Below, in pieces: positions 20,025 through 29,771 of a stretch of 60,000 bases of DNA (position 1 is its first letter; every line of letters starts with the position of its first letter). The position numbers were made by a program, and so were the translations under genes. Under the pieces are notes generated by a model, which was not told where the DNA came from, ran no database searches, and saw nothing but the letters and a program-made list of their open reading frames with translations. The stretch lies in the NCBI GenBank assembly GCA_037447655.1, contig JBBHKE010002609.1:188001-248000 (forward strand). Direction: 5' to 3'. Source of the DNA: Zygnema cylindricum (taxonomy: Eukaryota; Streptophyta; Zygnematophyceae; Zygnematales; Zygnemataceae).

Positions 20025-20536
20025 CACCGCGAATTATAATTAGCGTTATGTACGCTAATTTTGTCGCCCCAAATTTTGACTCTATCACCCTAAATAGAGT
20101 ACATAATTCTAAATTATTCTTTATATTATTTAAGGTACCGTTTGAATCATCGTCAACAACTCTAATATAGTCTCGTTTTAAATAGTCTGGCATAGGGTCT
20201 GTGTCTAACCTTGCAAAATCGTACTTTATTAACTTAAAAAGTACAAAAATAATTAATACATGTTGTTATCATGTAACTACGTTTTCAAAAACCGCGTAAT
20301 GCAAACGTCATAATGACGTGAAACTGTACGATTTGTTAGATTATATACGTATACCTAATTTATAGTCAGATACTCAGCACAGATAATTTTTACGGAAAGA
20401 AATCCAAATTAGAGTTATTGATAAATTAGAGTAAATTAAAAAAAAAACGAAAACCCAAATTAGAGTCAATAACACCAATTAGTTTTTTACATTTTTTACA
20501 CTTGTTATTTCTTTACGCTAATTATGATTCGCGCTG
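20025..20536. mobile_element. MITE-like element with TA flanks (512 bp)
   Basis: The left TIR CACCGCGAATTATAATTAGCG and the right TIR (reverse complement CAGCGCGAATCATAATTAGCG) are flanked by TA (20023-20024, 20537-20538). The interior matches the 4029-4587 element in several blocks. Non-autonomous, no ORF. Confidence 0.8.
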
Positions 20537-20638
20537 TAGTGTGAGGAATCAACTTGGTTAGCTTTTAGTGTAAGGACAATCACCGTGGGGGCGCTAATTA
20601 GACCTATTACTAAACATGCGCTTTTTTTTTTTTTTTTT

Positions 20639-21678
20639 TGAAACTCTGAGACCTCCATAAGTCCTCAGAGTAGACAACTTCCAAGAAGCCTCTAGGATAA
20701 TCCTGACCCCTTTGTGTTCCAGCAAAAATAACTGCCACCTTGGCAGACAAAAACCCTGACCACCTGCACCCCTGTGAAGGCAAGACTCCCCTGAGTCAGT
20801 AGCAAAAAGAATCTCTGAATTTGCTCCCCTGAGCAGTAAGTTATGGAGGGTCAAAGTTGACCTTTTGTACAGAAGCTCTCTGGGAGAGAGGGTCCTATCT
20901 TCTAATTTTTCTAAGTCCTATCTCTCTCACAGACTCTATCTACTGATGTACGGAACCAATCAGAATTGAGTTCCGTACGCAAAAGTACAGCCGCCGGTGT
21001 ACTTTCAGTACGGACATTGTACGACATGGCCTAAATGTCGACACATGTCAAATCCGGATTCGGTGCCATAATCTCCGGAGATTCTACAATCCAACGGAAT
21101 TTCGCCACGCGTCATCCGATGTGGCGATGGCCACAAACCGCCGAAATCTTCCTCCGCGATCTCGACGCTAATTCCGGCCGTCCGATTAAATTCAGATTTA
21201 ATCGTAGCCGTAATAAATACATGCGCGGTATTTATTTCACTTCCGAAACAAATGCGCGGTATTGATTCGTAATCCGTACCGTCATCCGTACCGGATCTAT
21301 GTATCCCGTAATCCGTAACAGTTAAATGAATTTATCGTACGTATACATCTTTAAATTATTATCAAACTATATAGTACCTAACACTAATCCTAGACTTAAC
21401 GGCTAAGGCTACCGGCTACTCCCTATCTGCCGGCCGGTAGGTACAGTGATCAAATCCTGCCGCCGGCACATATCTTTTAGATAAATAAATAAACCCTAAA
21501 ATAAAATTCCCGTAAACCTTAGGATAGCCAAGGTAGCCATGGCTTTAGCTTCCTCTCCAATGTCTTAGTGACTGCGACAAGTTTGAGAGTTGGAGAGAGA
21601 AGTTAGAGGTAGACTGCCTCGGCTTCTTTCTATTTCTATTTAGACCTAGAAAATACTAAAAAATCCATTAGTTTCTAC
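20639..21678 (-). repeat. 3' LTR of the subfamily-3 copia element
   Basis: Starts TG and ends CA (in + orientation TGAAACTC...TTTCTACA), 1040 bp. It holds a tRNA-like module on the + strand at 21391-21470 and a hairpin at its left edge. It abuts a poly(T) run of about 18 nt. Confidence 0.9.
21391..21470 (+). other. tRNA-like A/B-box module in LTR (antisense to element)
   Basis: A-box-like 'ACTTAACGGCTAAGGCTACC' at 21394 and B-box-like TGATCAAATCC at 21448-21458, spaced as in tRNA genes. The same module is at 26680-26760 in the other LTR. The element is on the minus strand, so the module is antisense to it. Confidence 0.45.
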
Positions 21679-21709
21679 ACTCCCCTTATTTTCTAGTCAA
21701 TCTTTAATT

Positions 21710-23149
21710 TCATACCACACTTCTCTCGCAAAAAATTAGCTTAGGGGAAGGCACAGGTTTGGTCATCATATCTGCTACCATCTCACTATCTGGTCTGTAC
21801 TCTAAACTGATTATTTTGTTTTCTACTTTCTCTCTAACAAAGCTGAGTCTGATGTCCATGTGTTTGGCTTTAAAATGGTGTTTAGGATTGGCAGAAATAG
21901 CGATTGCTGCCTGATTATCACAAAATATTTTCTGCACACCACTCTTAAGGTGACCAAGCTCACCAAGCAAAGACTTGACCCACATCAATTCTTTTACAGC
22001 AGAGCAAGAGGCCATATACTCAGCCTCCATGGTGGACTGAGCAATAACCTTTTGCTGTTTGCTACTCCAACAGCAAGCCCCATCACCCACATATAATACA
22101 TATCCAGAAGTACATCTCCTCATCGGAGCATCACCATAACTGGCATCACTCCAAGTAGTGATGTCAGTATTCTCCCCACCCAAATGCAACCATAGATCTC
22201 TAGTTCCTACCAAATATCTAAGGACTCTCTTAGCTGCCTCCCAATCCTTTTTAGTGGGAGCATTTAGACTTCTACTCAGCACTCCTACAGCTGCAGCTAA
22301 ATCCGGCCGGGTACAATTCATAAAATAGATTAGACTTCCCACTACTTGCCTGTAAGGAATAGTCTGCATGAACTTCTGTTCATCAGGAGATAATTCCTCT
22401 TCTAAGACTATGACTCCTTCTTCCTCACTCCCCTCACTTCCCTTCTTCAACTCCATTAGAGTTGTACAACTATTAGCTTTATCCATTTGAAATTTTTCAA
22501 GCATGTTCCCTATTGCTTCCTTTTGAGTCAGTTTTATAATTTTCCTTTTCCGGTCTCTCTCTACTTGAATTCCCAAAATATATCTTGCTTCTCCCATATC
22601 CTTCATTTCAAATCTCCTCTTAAGATCGGTTTTCAGTTTGTTAATTTTTTCCATTGATTTACTTAATACAAGCAAATCATCAACATAAATTGCAATAAAT
22701 ATCAAACCTTCCTCATCTTCAAAAACATAGATTGAGTGATCTGAGCTGATCCGAATATATCCCAGACCGGTAAGAAACTCATCAAGCTTCTTATTCCATT
22801 GTCGAGGTGCCTGTTTCAAACCATAAAGAGATTTAATCAGCCGGCATACCTTACTCTCCTCTCCTTCCTCCACAAAACCTTCGGGTTGTCGCATGAAGAT
22901 CTCCTCTTCCAATTCTCCATGCAGAAAGGCTGTCTTGATGTCCATCTGATGCACTTCCATGTCTTCCGCCGCTGCTAAACTGAGAAGTATGCGGACGGAG
23001 GGAAATCTGACCACCGGGGCAAAGGTTTCCTCGTAGTCAATTCCTTCCTTTTGTGTAAATCCCTTTGCCACTAATCTGGCCTTGTAGCGTTCGATTGTGT
23101 TATCTGGGTTCAGTTTTAATTTGAAGACCCACTTACAACCAATTGGTTT
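21710..23149 (-). pseudogene. Copia reverse transcriptase and RNase H
   Basis: The 453-codon open part (from 23071) carries RT motifs 'QMDIKTAFLHGELEEEIFM', 'SLYGLKQAPRQW' and the catalytic 'YVDDLLVL', then RNase H motifs 'TTWSDASYGDAPMRRCTSG', 'AQSTMEAEYMA' and 'FCDNQAAI'. The N-terminal 'CKWVFKLK' lies upstream in the same frame after a UGA at 23150. The last residues are frame-shifted relative to the copy at 52891. The RT domain itself is intact. Confidence 0.9.
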
Positions 23150-23898
23150 TCAGTTAGGTGGACAGTCCACCAGCGGTTCATCTTGATGAGATAGTTTAGT
23201 TACCTTGTTATTAACCTGTTTTTCTTGCAGTCTTTTGCTACTTCTCCTCCCCCCCTCAAAATCTGATGCCGGAATAGATGGTTCTCGTGGATTCTTTCGA
23301 ACAAACTCGGCTTCTCCCCTATCCCTTGATTCCGAATCAATTTCCACCACGTCTTCCGCTTCGAGTAGAGTTGTCACTGGAGTTTCCACAGCCGAGTCCT
23401 TTTCGGTCTGATTTGTTCCTGCAAGAATGTCATCTTCTCTAAAACCTGGATAGTTAGGAAGCTCAAAGTCATCGGAATTTTCTGACTCAAATCTGATTTT
23501 TACTGACTTTGTATATATGAAGGGATCCACAGACTTTCCTTCATGTATAACTACTAGATGCTTTACTAAGATTATATCTTCCCTTTTTAAATCATAAACT
23601 CTATATCCTTTAACATCTTCATCATATCCTAATAAGTATCCCGGTTTTCCTTTAGGATCTAGCTTCCAATTGGACCGATCAGTATCTAGACTGAATACTT
23701 GACTGCCGAAAACCTTTAAGTGAGATATGTCTGGTTTCCGGCCTGTCCATCTCTCATAAGGTGTTTGATCTTTTATAGCTGAAGTAAGAACTCTATTTTT
23801 GAGGTAATTAGCACAGTTCTTCTGCCCAAAACCTTTTTCCTATCTTTTTATCTGACAACATACTTCTAGCACTATCACTTGCTGTTCTATTTAACCTT
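23150..23898 (-). pseudogene. Copia pol linker between integrase and RT
   Basis: Encodes the acidic integrase C-terminal/linker region, including 'SDDFELPNYPGF' and 'GRRSSKRLQEKQ'. It follows a frameshift near 23905 that separates it from the integrase core. Between 'SHQDEP' and 'PPN' about 36 codons present in the copy at 51318-51425 are missing. Confidence 0.75.
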
Positions 23899-24189
23899 TC
23901 AGCTACCCCATTCTATTCCGGGTTTTTCTGGAACTATCTTTTGGTGTTGGACCCCATCTTCCCTCAGAAAATCCTCAAATTGGATAGAATTATACTCTCC
24001 ACCATTGTCACTCCTTACTCTCTTGATTGGAGTTCCATGGAGTTTTTCGCTCCATGCTTTATATCGTCTAAAACAATTCTGAGATTCTGACTTGTTTTTC
24101 AAAAAATACACCCGAGAATACCGAGACCAATCATCAGTGATAGTCATCATATATCTCTTCCCCCTCGGTGAGGGCACTTTAGCCGGTCC
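23899..24189 (-). pseudogene. Copia integrase catalytic core (partial)
   Basis: Contains 'GPAKVPSPRGKRYMMTITDD' (first catalytic Asp region) and 'RVRSDNGGEY' (second Asp), then runs out of frame just before the expected NGVAER block with the catalytic Glu. It continues the upstream frame across the UAG at 24192-24190. Confidence 0.85.
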
Positions 24190-25086
24190 CTAAATATTTG
24201 TGTGTACTAGATCTAGAAGTTTTTCTCCCTTATAGGTGGCTGTTTTAGGAAAGGGTAATCTGTGTGCTTTACCTTGAGCACATCCACTAGAATCACTTAT
24301 ATCATCACTCTCACTGAACTGAATCCCTTCCACCACTCCCATCTTTTTCATCTCTTTTAACTTATCTAGATTCACATGCCCAAGCCTCTTATGCCACATC
24401 ATAATATCATGAACACCAGCATAATAAAGTTTCTTCTTTTCATTACTTAAGATCAGCCTAAACATCCCATGGCTACCTTTCTCAGCAATGAAATAGACAT
24501 CATCCTCAAAACTAGCAGTAAAGACTCCTTCCCTAGTGCTAGTAAAAAAACCCTTATCATCTAATACTGATGTAGAGATAAGATTTTTGTTCAGCTCCGG
24601 AATAAACAATACATCGGAGAATGTTAATATGGATGTCTTTCCTTCTACTAACACTTTTAGATCTACCGATCCTACAAGAGTAGTGGTGACTATCCTCCCA
24701 TCCCCGTACTCTATCTCTACGGTGGGAATCTTTCTTATCTTAGTGAACAGGTGTCTATCCTTACACATGTGCATGGAAGCACCTAAATCTACAATCCAGC
24801 CTGCTTCACCTTTCAATCCGCCGTAAGCACATTTCTGCCTTCGTGGAATTTCGACCTCTTTTTTCGCCTCCAACTCCTCATCCAAAAGGAGCTCATTGTC
24901 CTCGTCCTCGGATTCAGCCTCAAGTACCTGTGTGACAAGGGCCTTTTTCTTTCCTCTCGGGCTTCCACCGGTCTGCCCCTCCTTTAACCGAAGCTCGGTT
25001 AGCTTAGTGCACTCTGCCATATAGTGCCCCGATTTCTTACAAAAATGACATAGACCTTTGGGAGCCCTTGGTTCGAACTCATCTGC
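24190..25086 (-). pseudogene. Copia zinc knuckle, protease and integrase zinc domain
   Basis: Continues the gag frame after UAG at 25089. It holds a CCHC knuckle 'CHFCKKSGHYMAEC', the protease signature 'WIVDLGAS' (usual form DSGA; Ser replaced by Leu), and the integrase HHCC start 'HKRLGHVNLDKLKEM' with one of its Cys at 'SGCAQGKAHRLPF'. Confidence 0.85.
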
Positions 25087-25947
25087 CTATTTTTTCTGCT
25101 CCCTACCCCCATAGTTTCCGACCGGTTTTCGGGAATCCCTATTCCTCCAATCAGTCGCTGTTGCCAAGGCTTGGCCACTCTTTCCTCCCCTTCGGATCTC
25201 AATTGTATTCTCTTGAACGAGAATCATCCCTACCACTGAGTTCCATATCCACCTTGAGTTAGGCAAGTCCTGCACACGGTAAACTATGTTCACGAACTCA
25301 TCAGGTAACTTCATCAGTAAACAGTTAACCTTTTCTTTTTCACTAAAATCTTTTCCCGCACTCTGTAGCTCCATGAAGAGTGTAGCAAGCTCATTGCAAA
25401 AATCCAACATATTTCCCCCTTTGTATACATACTCCTTAACTTTCTGATCAGCCAACTGTTGTTGCTGAATCGTACCACTTCGGTACATCTCTATAAGAGC
25501 CATCCAAAGATCGGATGCCCTTTCTACCTGCAAATGAGGACATGGAAGTCCTTGAGTGAGATGGCGTAGGATGAAGTGCTTTGCCGCCATATTGTTGAAG
25601 TCCCAGGTTTCAGTATCATTCTCCTCATTCCTCGGAATAGGTGACATGAATGTGGAACCAGTTGCTATTGGTGTGGTCGTCTCCTTCTCCTTTCCTTTGT
25701 CCACCACCTCTCCTTCCTTTGTTTCCTCCGTTGAAGGTGGGTCCTCTTTCCTGGTGAATGTGGTTCCTCCAAACCCTGGAGGAATTCCAAGACTTGATGG
25801 ACGCCCCAACCGTCCACTCACTATCCCCCAAAACCTTTTTTCGCATAGAGCTCCTATCATCATACTTTCCCAGTATATGAAGCCAGTTCCATTAAAGATT
25901 GGTACCCTAGAGGGTGGGCCCATAACCTGAAACTCTGAGACCTCCAT
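25087..25947 (-). CDS. Copia Gag of subfamily-3 element
   Basis: 286 codons with no internal stop. The N-terminus 'MGPPSRVPIFNGTGFIYWES' is the usual copia gag opening, and 'LTQGLPCPHL...MLDFCNELATLF...LLMKLPDEF' is the UBN2-type gag core. The frame opens at ATG 25947, inside the LTR, and reads straight through the PBS, so at least seven residues would be LTR-encoded. Initiation at the second ATG (within the PBS) is the alternative. It ends at UAG (25089-25087), directly before the zinc knuckle in the same frame. Confidence 0.8.
   Translation of the reverse strand: MEVSEFQVMGPPSRVPIFNGTGFIYWESMMIGALCEKRFWGIVSGRLGRPSSLGIPPGFGGTTFTRKEDPPSTEETKEGEVVDKGKEKETTTPIATGSTFMSPIPRNEENDTETWDFNNMAAKHFILRHLTQGLPCPHLQVERASDLWMALIEMYRSGTIQQQQLADQKVKEYVYKGGNMLDFCNELATLFMELQSAGKDFSEKEKVNCLLMKLPDEFVNIVYRVQDLPNSRWIWNSVVGMILVQENTIEIRRGGKSGQALATATDWRNRDSRKPVGNYGGREQKK
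25913..25927 (-). promoter_or_regulatory. Primer-binding site complementary to initiator tRNA-Met anticodon region
   Basis: The + strand reads GGTGGGCCCATAACC, identical to the anticodon stem-loop of plant-type initiator tRNA-Met (recalled from memory). The element's RNA therefore pairs with it over 15 nt. It directly abuts the LTR (25928). The 3'-terminal 'TGG...' PBS expected for an intact tRNA is absent, which implies a cleaved half-tRNA primer as known for Drosophila copia. Confidence 0.75.
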
Positions 25948-26968
25948 AAGTCCTCAGAGTAGACAGCTTCCAAGAAGCCTCTAAGATAATCCTGACCCCT
26001 TTGTGTTCCAGCAAAAATAACTGCCACCCTGGCAGACAAAAACCCTGACCACCTGCACCCCTGTGAAGGCAAGACTCCCCTGAGTCAGTAGCAAAAAGAA
26101 TCTCTGAATTTGCTCCCCTGAGCAGTAAGTTATGGAGGGTCAAAGTTGACCTTTTGTACAGAAGCTCTCTGGGAGAGAGGGTCCTATCTTCTAATTTTTC
26201 TAAGTCCTATCTCTCTCACAGACTCTATTTACTGATGTACGGAACCAATCAGAATTGAGTTCCGTACGCAAAAGTACAGCCGCCGGTGTACTTTCAGTAC
26301 GGACATTGTACGACATGGCCTAAATGTCGACACATGTCAAATCCGGATTCGGTGCCATAATCTCCGGAGATTCTACAATCCAACGGAATTTCGACACGCG
26401 TCATCCGATGTGGCGATGGCCACAAACCGCCGAAATCTTCCTCCGCGATCTCGGCGCTAATTCCGGCCGTCCGATTAAATTCAGATTTAATCGTAGCCGT
26501 AATAAATACATGCGCGGTATTTATTTCACTTCCGAAACAAATGCGCGGTATTGATTCGTAATCCGTACCGTCATCCGTACCGGATCTATGTATCCCGTAA
26601 TCCGTAATAGTTAAATGAATTTATCGTACGTATACATCTTTAAATTATTATCAAACTATATAGTACCTAACACTAATCCTAGACTTAACGGCTAAGGCTA
26701 CCGGCTACTCCCTATCTGCCGGCCGGTAGGTACAGTGATCAAATCCTGCCGCCGGCACATATCTTTTAGATAAATAAATAAACCCTAAAATAAAATTCCC
26801 GTAAACCTTAGGATAGCCAAGGTAGCCATGGCTCTAGCTTCCTCTCCAATGTCTCAGTGACTGCGACAAGTTTGAGAGTTGGAGAGAGAAGTTAGAGGAA
26901 GACTGCCTCGGCTTCTTTCTATTTCTATTTAGACCTAGAAAATACTAATAAATCCATTAGTTTCTACA
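25928..26968 (-). repeat. 5' LTR of the subfamily-3 copia element
   Basis: 1041 bp, nearly identical to 20639-21678. A hairpin at 25932-25960 (arms ACTCTGAGAC and GTCCTCAGAGT) presents the gag ATG in its loop. The tRNA-like module is at 26680-26760. Confidence 0.9.
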
Positions 26969-27275
26969 GCCACGCTTAGTCAGCATTAGTCACAAAAGTC
27001 TAGATGACGTTGGTCAAATGGTACAAAAAATCTTGAGTGCGTACGACAAATTTAGTCACTGTGGTCCCCGCTTTAATCGCCTCGATTGACTCGATTTGCA
27101 TCAAAGATCCATGAATGATCTCTTACAATAATTTTTTCGGATGTTCGGTTTAGTCTTTGTCCGTTCGATTCACCGAAGCCGCACGTGCAATGTGCAACAC
27201 ATGTATATGGGTGTCGGTGCGATTCCAAAATACCTACACTATCTGCAAATGAATACATGTTTCCCTAAAAATGTA
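26969..27275. other. Unique sequence between copia element and solo LTR
   Basis: No gene or repeat recognised. It supplies the ATGTA target duplication at 27271-27275. Confidence 0.4.
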
Positions 27276-28512
27276 TGTTGAAATTTATGTATTTTCTAGG
27301 TCTGTATTTGAAAAATAAATAGAGTAAGTCAACAAAGGCAGCCTGCTTCTTGCTCAAATCTCTCCGGTCCCCATACTTGTTGCAGTCACTGAAGACCAGA
27401 GAGAGAGCTAGTGCCATGGCTGTCTAAAGGGGATAGGCTGATTCGTAGTTTGTAGCAAAAGAGGACTGCCAGAATCAGGATTTGATCCTAGTACCTATCA
27501 TCCTTAATAGCCGTTAGCTTTAACCTATAGCTTAGAGTCAACGATGGCATATGTGGGGTACAATAGGTATTTATAAGTGTAGAAGTAGAGAGTTCTAACA
27601 AACTAACAAATAACCAAAAACTGCTCTAGACCAGATTTGAACCATGGTCTGTGGTTATATTTGTAGAGGTAAGCCTTAACCAATAAGGCGTTATCGAAAC
27701 GATACACGTGACGGGTTTCATAAATACATAAACATTAACGCAACAGCTAATTAACAGCAGACTAACCAAAAGGAGCAATTCCTGCATGTACGCGAATCTG
27801 AACCGTGTAAAATATGTTTTGATCGGACGGCCGGCATTATAGCCGCCACGCGAAGTGAGCTTTTGGCGGCATACGGAGATAGCGTCACGCGGTGCCACGT
27901 GGCGCCACATTATTTGATATCGGAGAAGATGGGAGGAGGAACCATGGCTTCCGATATGACAGTGTCACCTTGTAGACCTTGTCGTGCAATGGTCGTACAA
28001 TAAGTACATCACCCATTGTACATTCTTGTACTATATGGTGTTCCTATTGGACTAGGGTTTAGTACTAGGTAGTCGTGAGTAGGCAGACCGAGACTTAGTA
28101 ATATTAAGGTACCTCTCTCTCTAAGAGAGCTTGTAACTATAAAGGTCATCTTTGACCAGCCATAACTTACTGCTCGGGTGAGCAAATTCAGTGATTCTTT
28201 TTACTGCGGACTCAAGGGAGTCCAAGCTACACAGGGGTGTAGTCGGTCAGAGTATTTGCGTGCCAGGGTTGCACTTATACAGTGGGAAAGTCAAAGTGGG
28301 GAATATTGTCCAAAAAACATATTCAAGCTTTGCATTCTGTGGTGGAACTGAACACACAGAAGGTCTTCTCTTCACATGGGTGAAGGTATATTGGGGTTCT
28401 TATTGTGAAGAGATTATTTATTTGGGTTTATATCAACTTGGAGTCGGCACTATCTAGATTAGCTTCTTTTGGATCTGCGAATTCTGTGGGCAATGGAGCC
28501 CATAGAATTTCA
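27276..28512 (+). mobile_element. Solo copia LTR, subfamily 4, with 5-bp target duplication
   Basis: Runs TGTTGAAATTTATG...CATAGAATTTCA and is flanked on both sides by ATGTA (27271-27275 and 28513-28517). It is homologous to the LTR at 47872-48941 in reverse orientation. A perfect duplication without internal sequence is the product of LTR-LTR recombination. It carries two antisense tRNA-like modules (27472-27540 and 27622-27695) and the terminal hairpin with ATGGA in the loop. Confidence 0.9.
27472..27695 (-). other. Two tRNA-like modules in the solo LTR (antisense)
   Basis: Minus-strand module 1: 'TAGGTTAAAGCTAACGG' with B box GGATCAAATCC (27478-27488). Module 2: D-arm-like 'GCCTTATTGGTTAAGGC' (27671-27689) with B box GGTTCAAATCT (27633-27643). 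Both have tRNA-like box spacing; acceptor stems are not convincing. Both recur at 29776-30000. Confidence 0.5.
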
Positions 28513-28699
28513 ATGTACAGTACACTCGAATGTCTTTCTACTACTATCACACTCTGAAAGGTAAGTATTACATTAGACCCAGATAGAAATATCCTAAGTC
28601 CTAAGTCACCTCGAGACTTAACAATGAACTAAAGATTTCTAATCACAACACTCCTTAAATCTTTTAGACACGTATCATTTAGTCCGATATACCTCCCAA

Positions 28700-29325
28700 T
28701 ACTACAACTTAGAAGCAAGAAGGGCTTTTGTTAACATATCAGCCACCATCTTTTCATCTGGTAATTAACACAATTTTAAGACTTTTGCATGCATATATTA
28801 CTTGACAAAATGAAGCATAACATCCATGTGTGTGCTTTGAAAGTGATGACCGAGGTTAAGGGCAATAGCAATATCTACCTGGTTGTCACATGTGAAAACT
28901 TGAAGTTTTGTTTCCATGTAGCGAAGTTCTTATAAAAAAGGCTTGACCTATAGAAGTTCCTTGAGGGCATAAGCTGCTGCCATATATTTTGATTCCATTG
29001 TTGATTGAGCCGTGACATTTTGTAGCTTGTTGCTTCAGCAGCAAGTTCCATCTCTAATATTTAGAACAAAGCTAGTTTTAGATTTCCCGCTTGGCATAGT
29101 TCGATGGCTAGGGTCGCTCCAAGTCTCTAACTTCACCGCTCCACCTCGGAGTAGAAGTTTGAGATGTTGAGTACTTGCAAGATATCTCAAGACCCTTTTG
29201 GTTGCTTCGCAGTGTGCCTTTTTAGGATTATGCAAAACGCTACTCAAGATTCACACAACTGCTGTAACATCGGTTCTCGTACAATTCATAAAATATATAA
29301 GACTTTGTACTACTTGTTGTTATTT
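28700..29325 (-). pseudogene. Old Ty1/copia RNase H remnant of a different lineage
   Basis: Minus strand: 'LIYFMNCTRTDVTAVV', 'ATKRVLRYLASTQHLKLLLR', 'ETWSDPS', 'AQSTMESKYMAAAYALKELL' and 'FTCDNQVDIAIA', with several in-frame stops. It is clearly more diverged than the other copies. No LTRs could be assigned. Confidence 0.8.
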
Positions 29326-29771
29326 TGAGATAAGTGCTGGTATTGAAGATGAAGAAGAAGCAGCAGTAGTAGTCATTGTAGAACAAAACAAGAGAGGAAG
29401 CTTCCACAAATACATATGGCAAAACATCACTTTTGACAGACTATAACTTTCAACACAAGGACACAATAGTCCTACAAACCTACCACAATGTAGATATAAT
29501 ACAAAAACACACACAAATAAGATTTCATTTAATTCTGCTTACATATCTGTGAGATATTTAGAGGCGAATTCGCATAAAAATTGAGTGTACAATTTTTCAT
29601 ATCAGTTGTTCCTAATGAATCAAAATTTACTAAGTCCTACTTCTATACACTGAAACTACACTAAGCTGTATGGAGGCCTTCCAACCATACATCTAACATT
29701 CTAAAACAACAAATACTGTGAGTATACGTGTGTTCTGAAGGTATTTCGTCGTTTGTACCAAAATAACTATG
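29326..29771. other. Unassigned sequence
   Basis: Short frames on both strands at 29198-29514 have no recognisable domain; nothing else seen. Confidence 0.4.

Larger units (their letters stand above)
20639..26968 (-). mobile_element. Structurally complete Ty1/copia retrotransposon, subfamily 3 (6.3 kb)
   Basis: Two direct LTRs (20639-21678 and 25928-26968) enclose gag-PR-IN-RT-RNase H in copia order on the minus strand, with a PBS at 25913-25927 and a polypurine tract at 21679-21695. The LTRs differ at only about a dozen positions by eye, so insertion was recent. Coding capacity is nevertheless lost: UAG at 25089-25087, UAG at 24192-24190, a frameshift near 23905, a roughly 108-bp in-frame loss near 23155, UGA at 23152-23150 and a terminal frameshift. 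The copy was probably mobilised by proteins in trans. No 5-bp target duplication is visible (TTTTT on the left, GCCAC on the right). Confidence 0.92.

Noticed and set aside
20634-20638. Target-site duplication of the complete copia element
   Set aside because: TTTTT on the left and GCCAC on the right do not match; none claimed.
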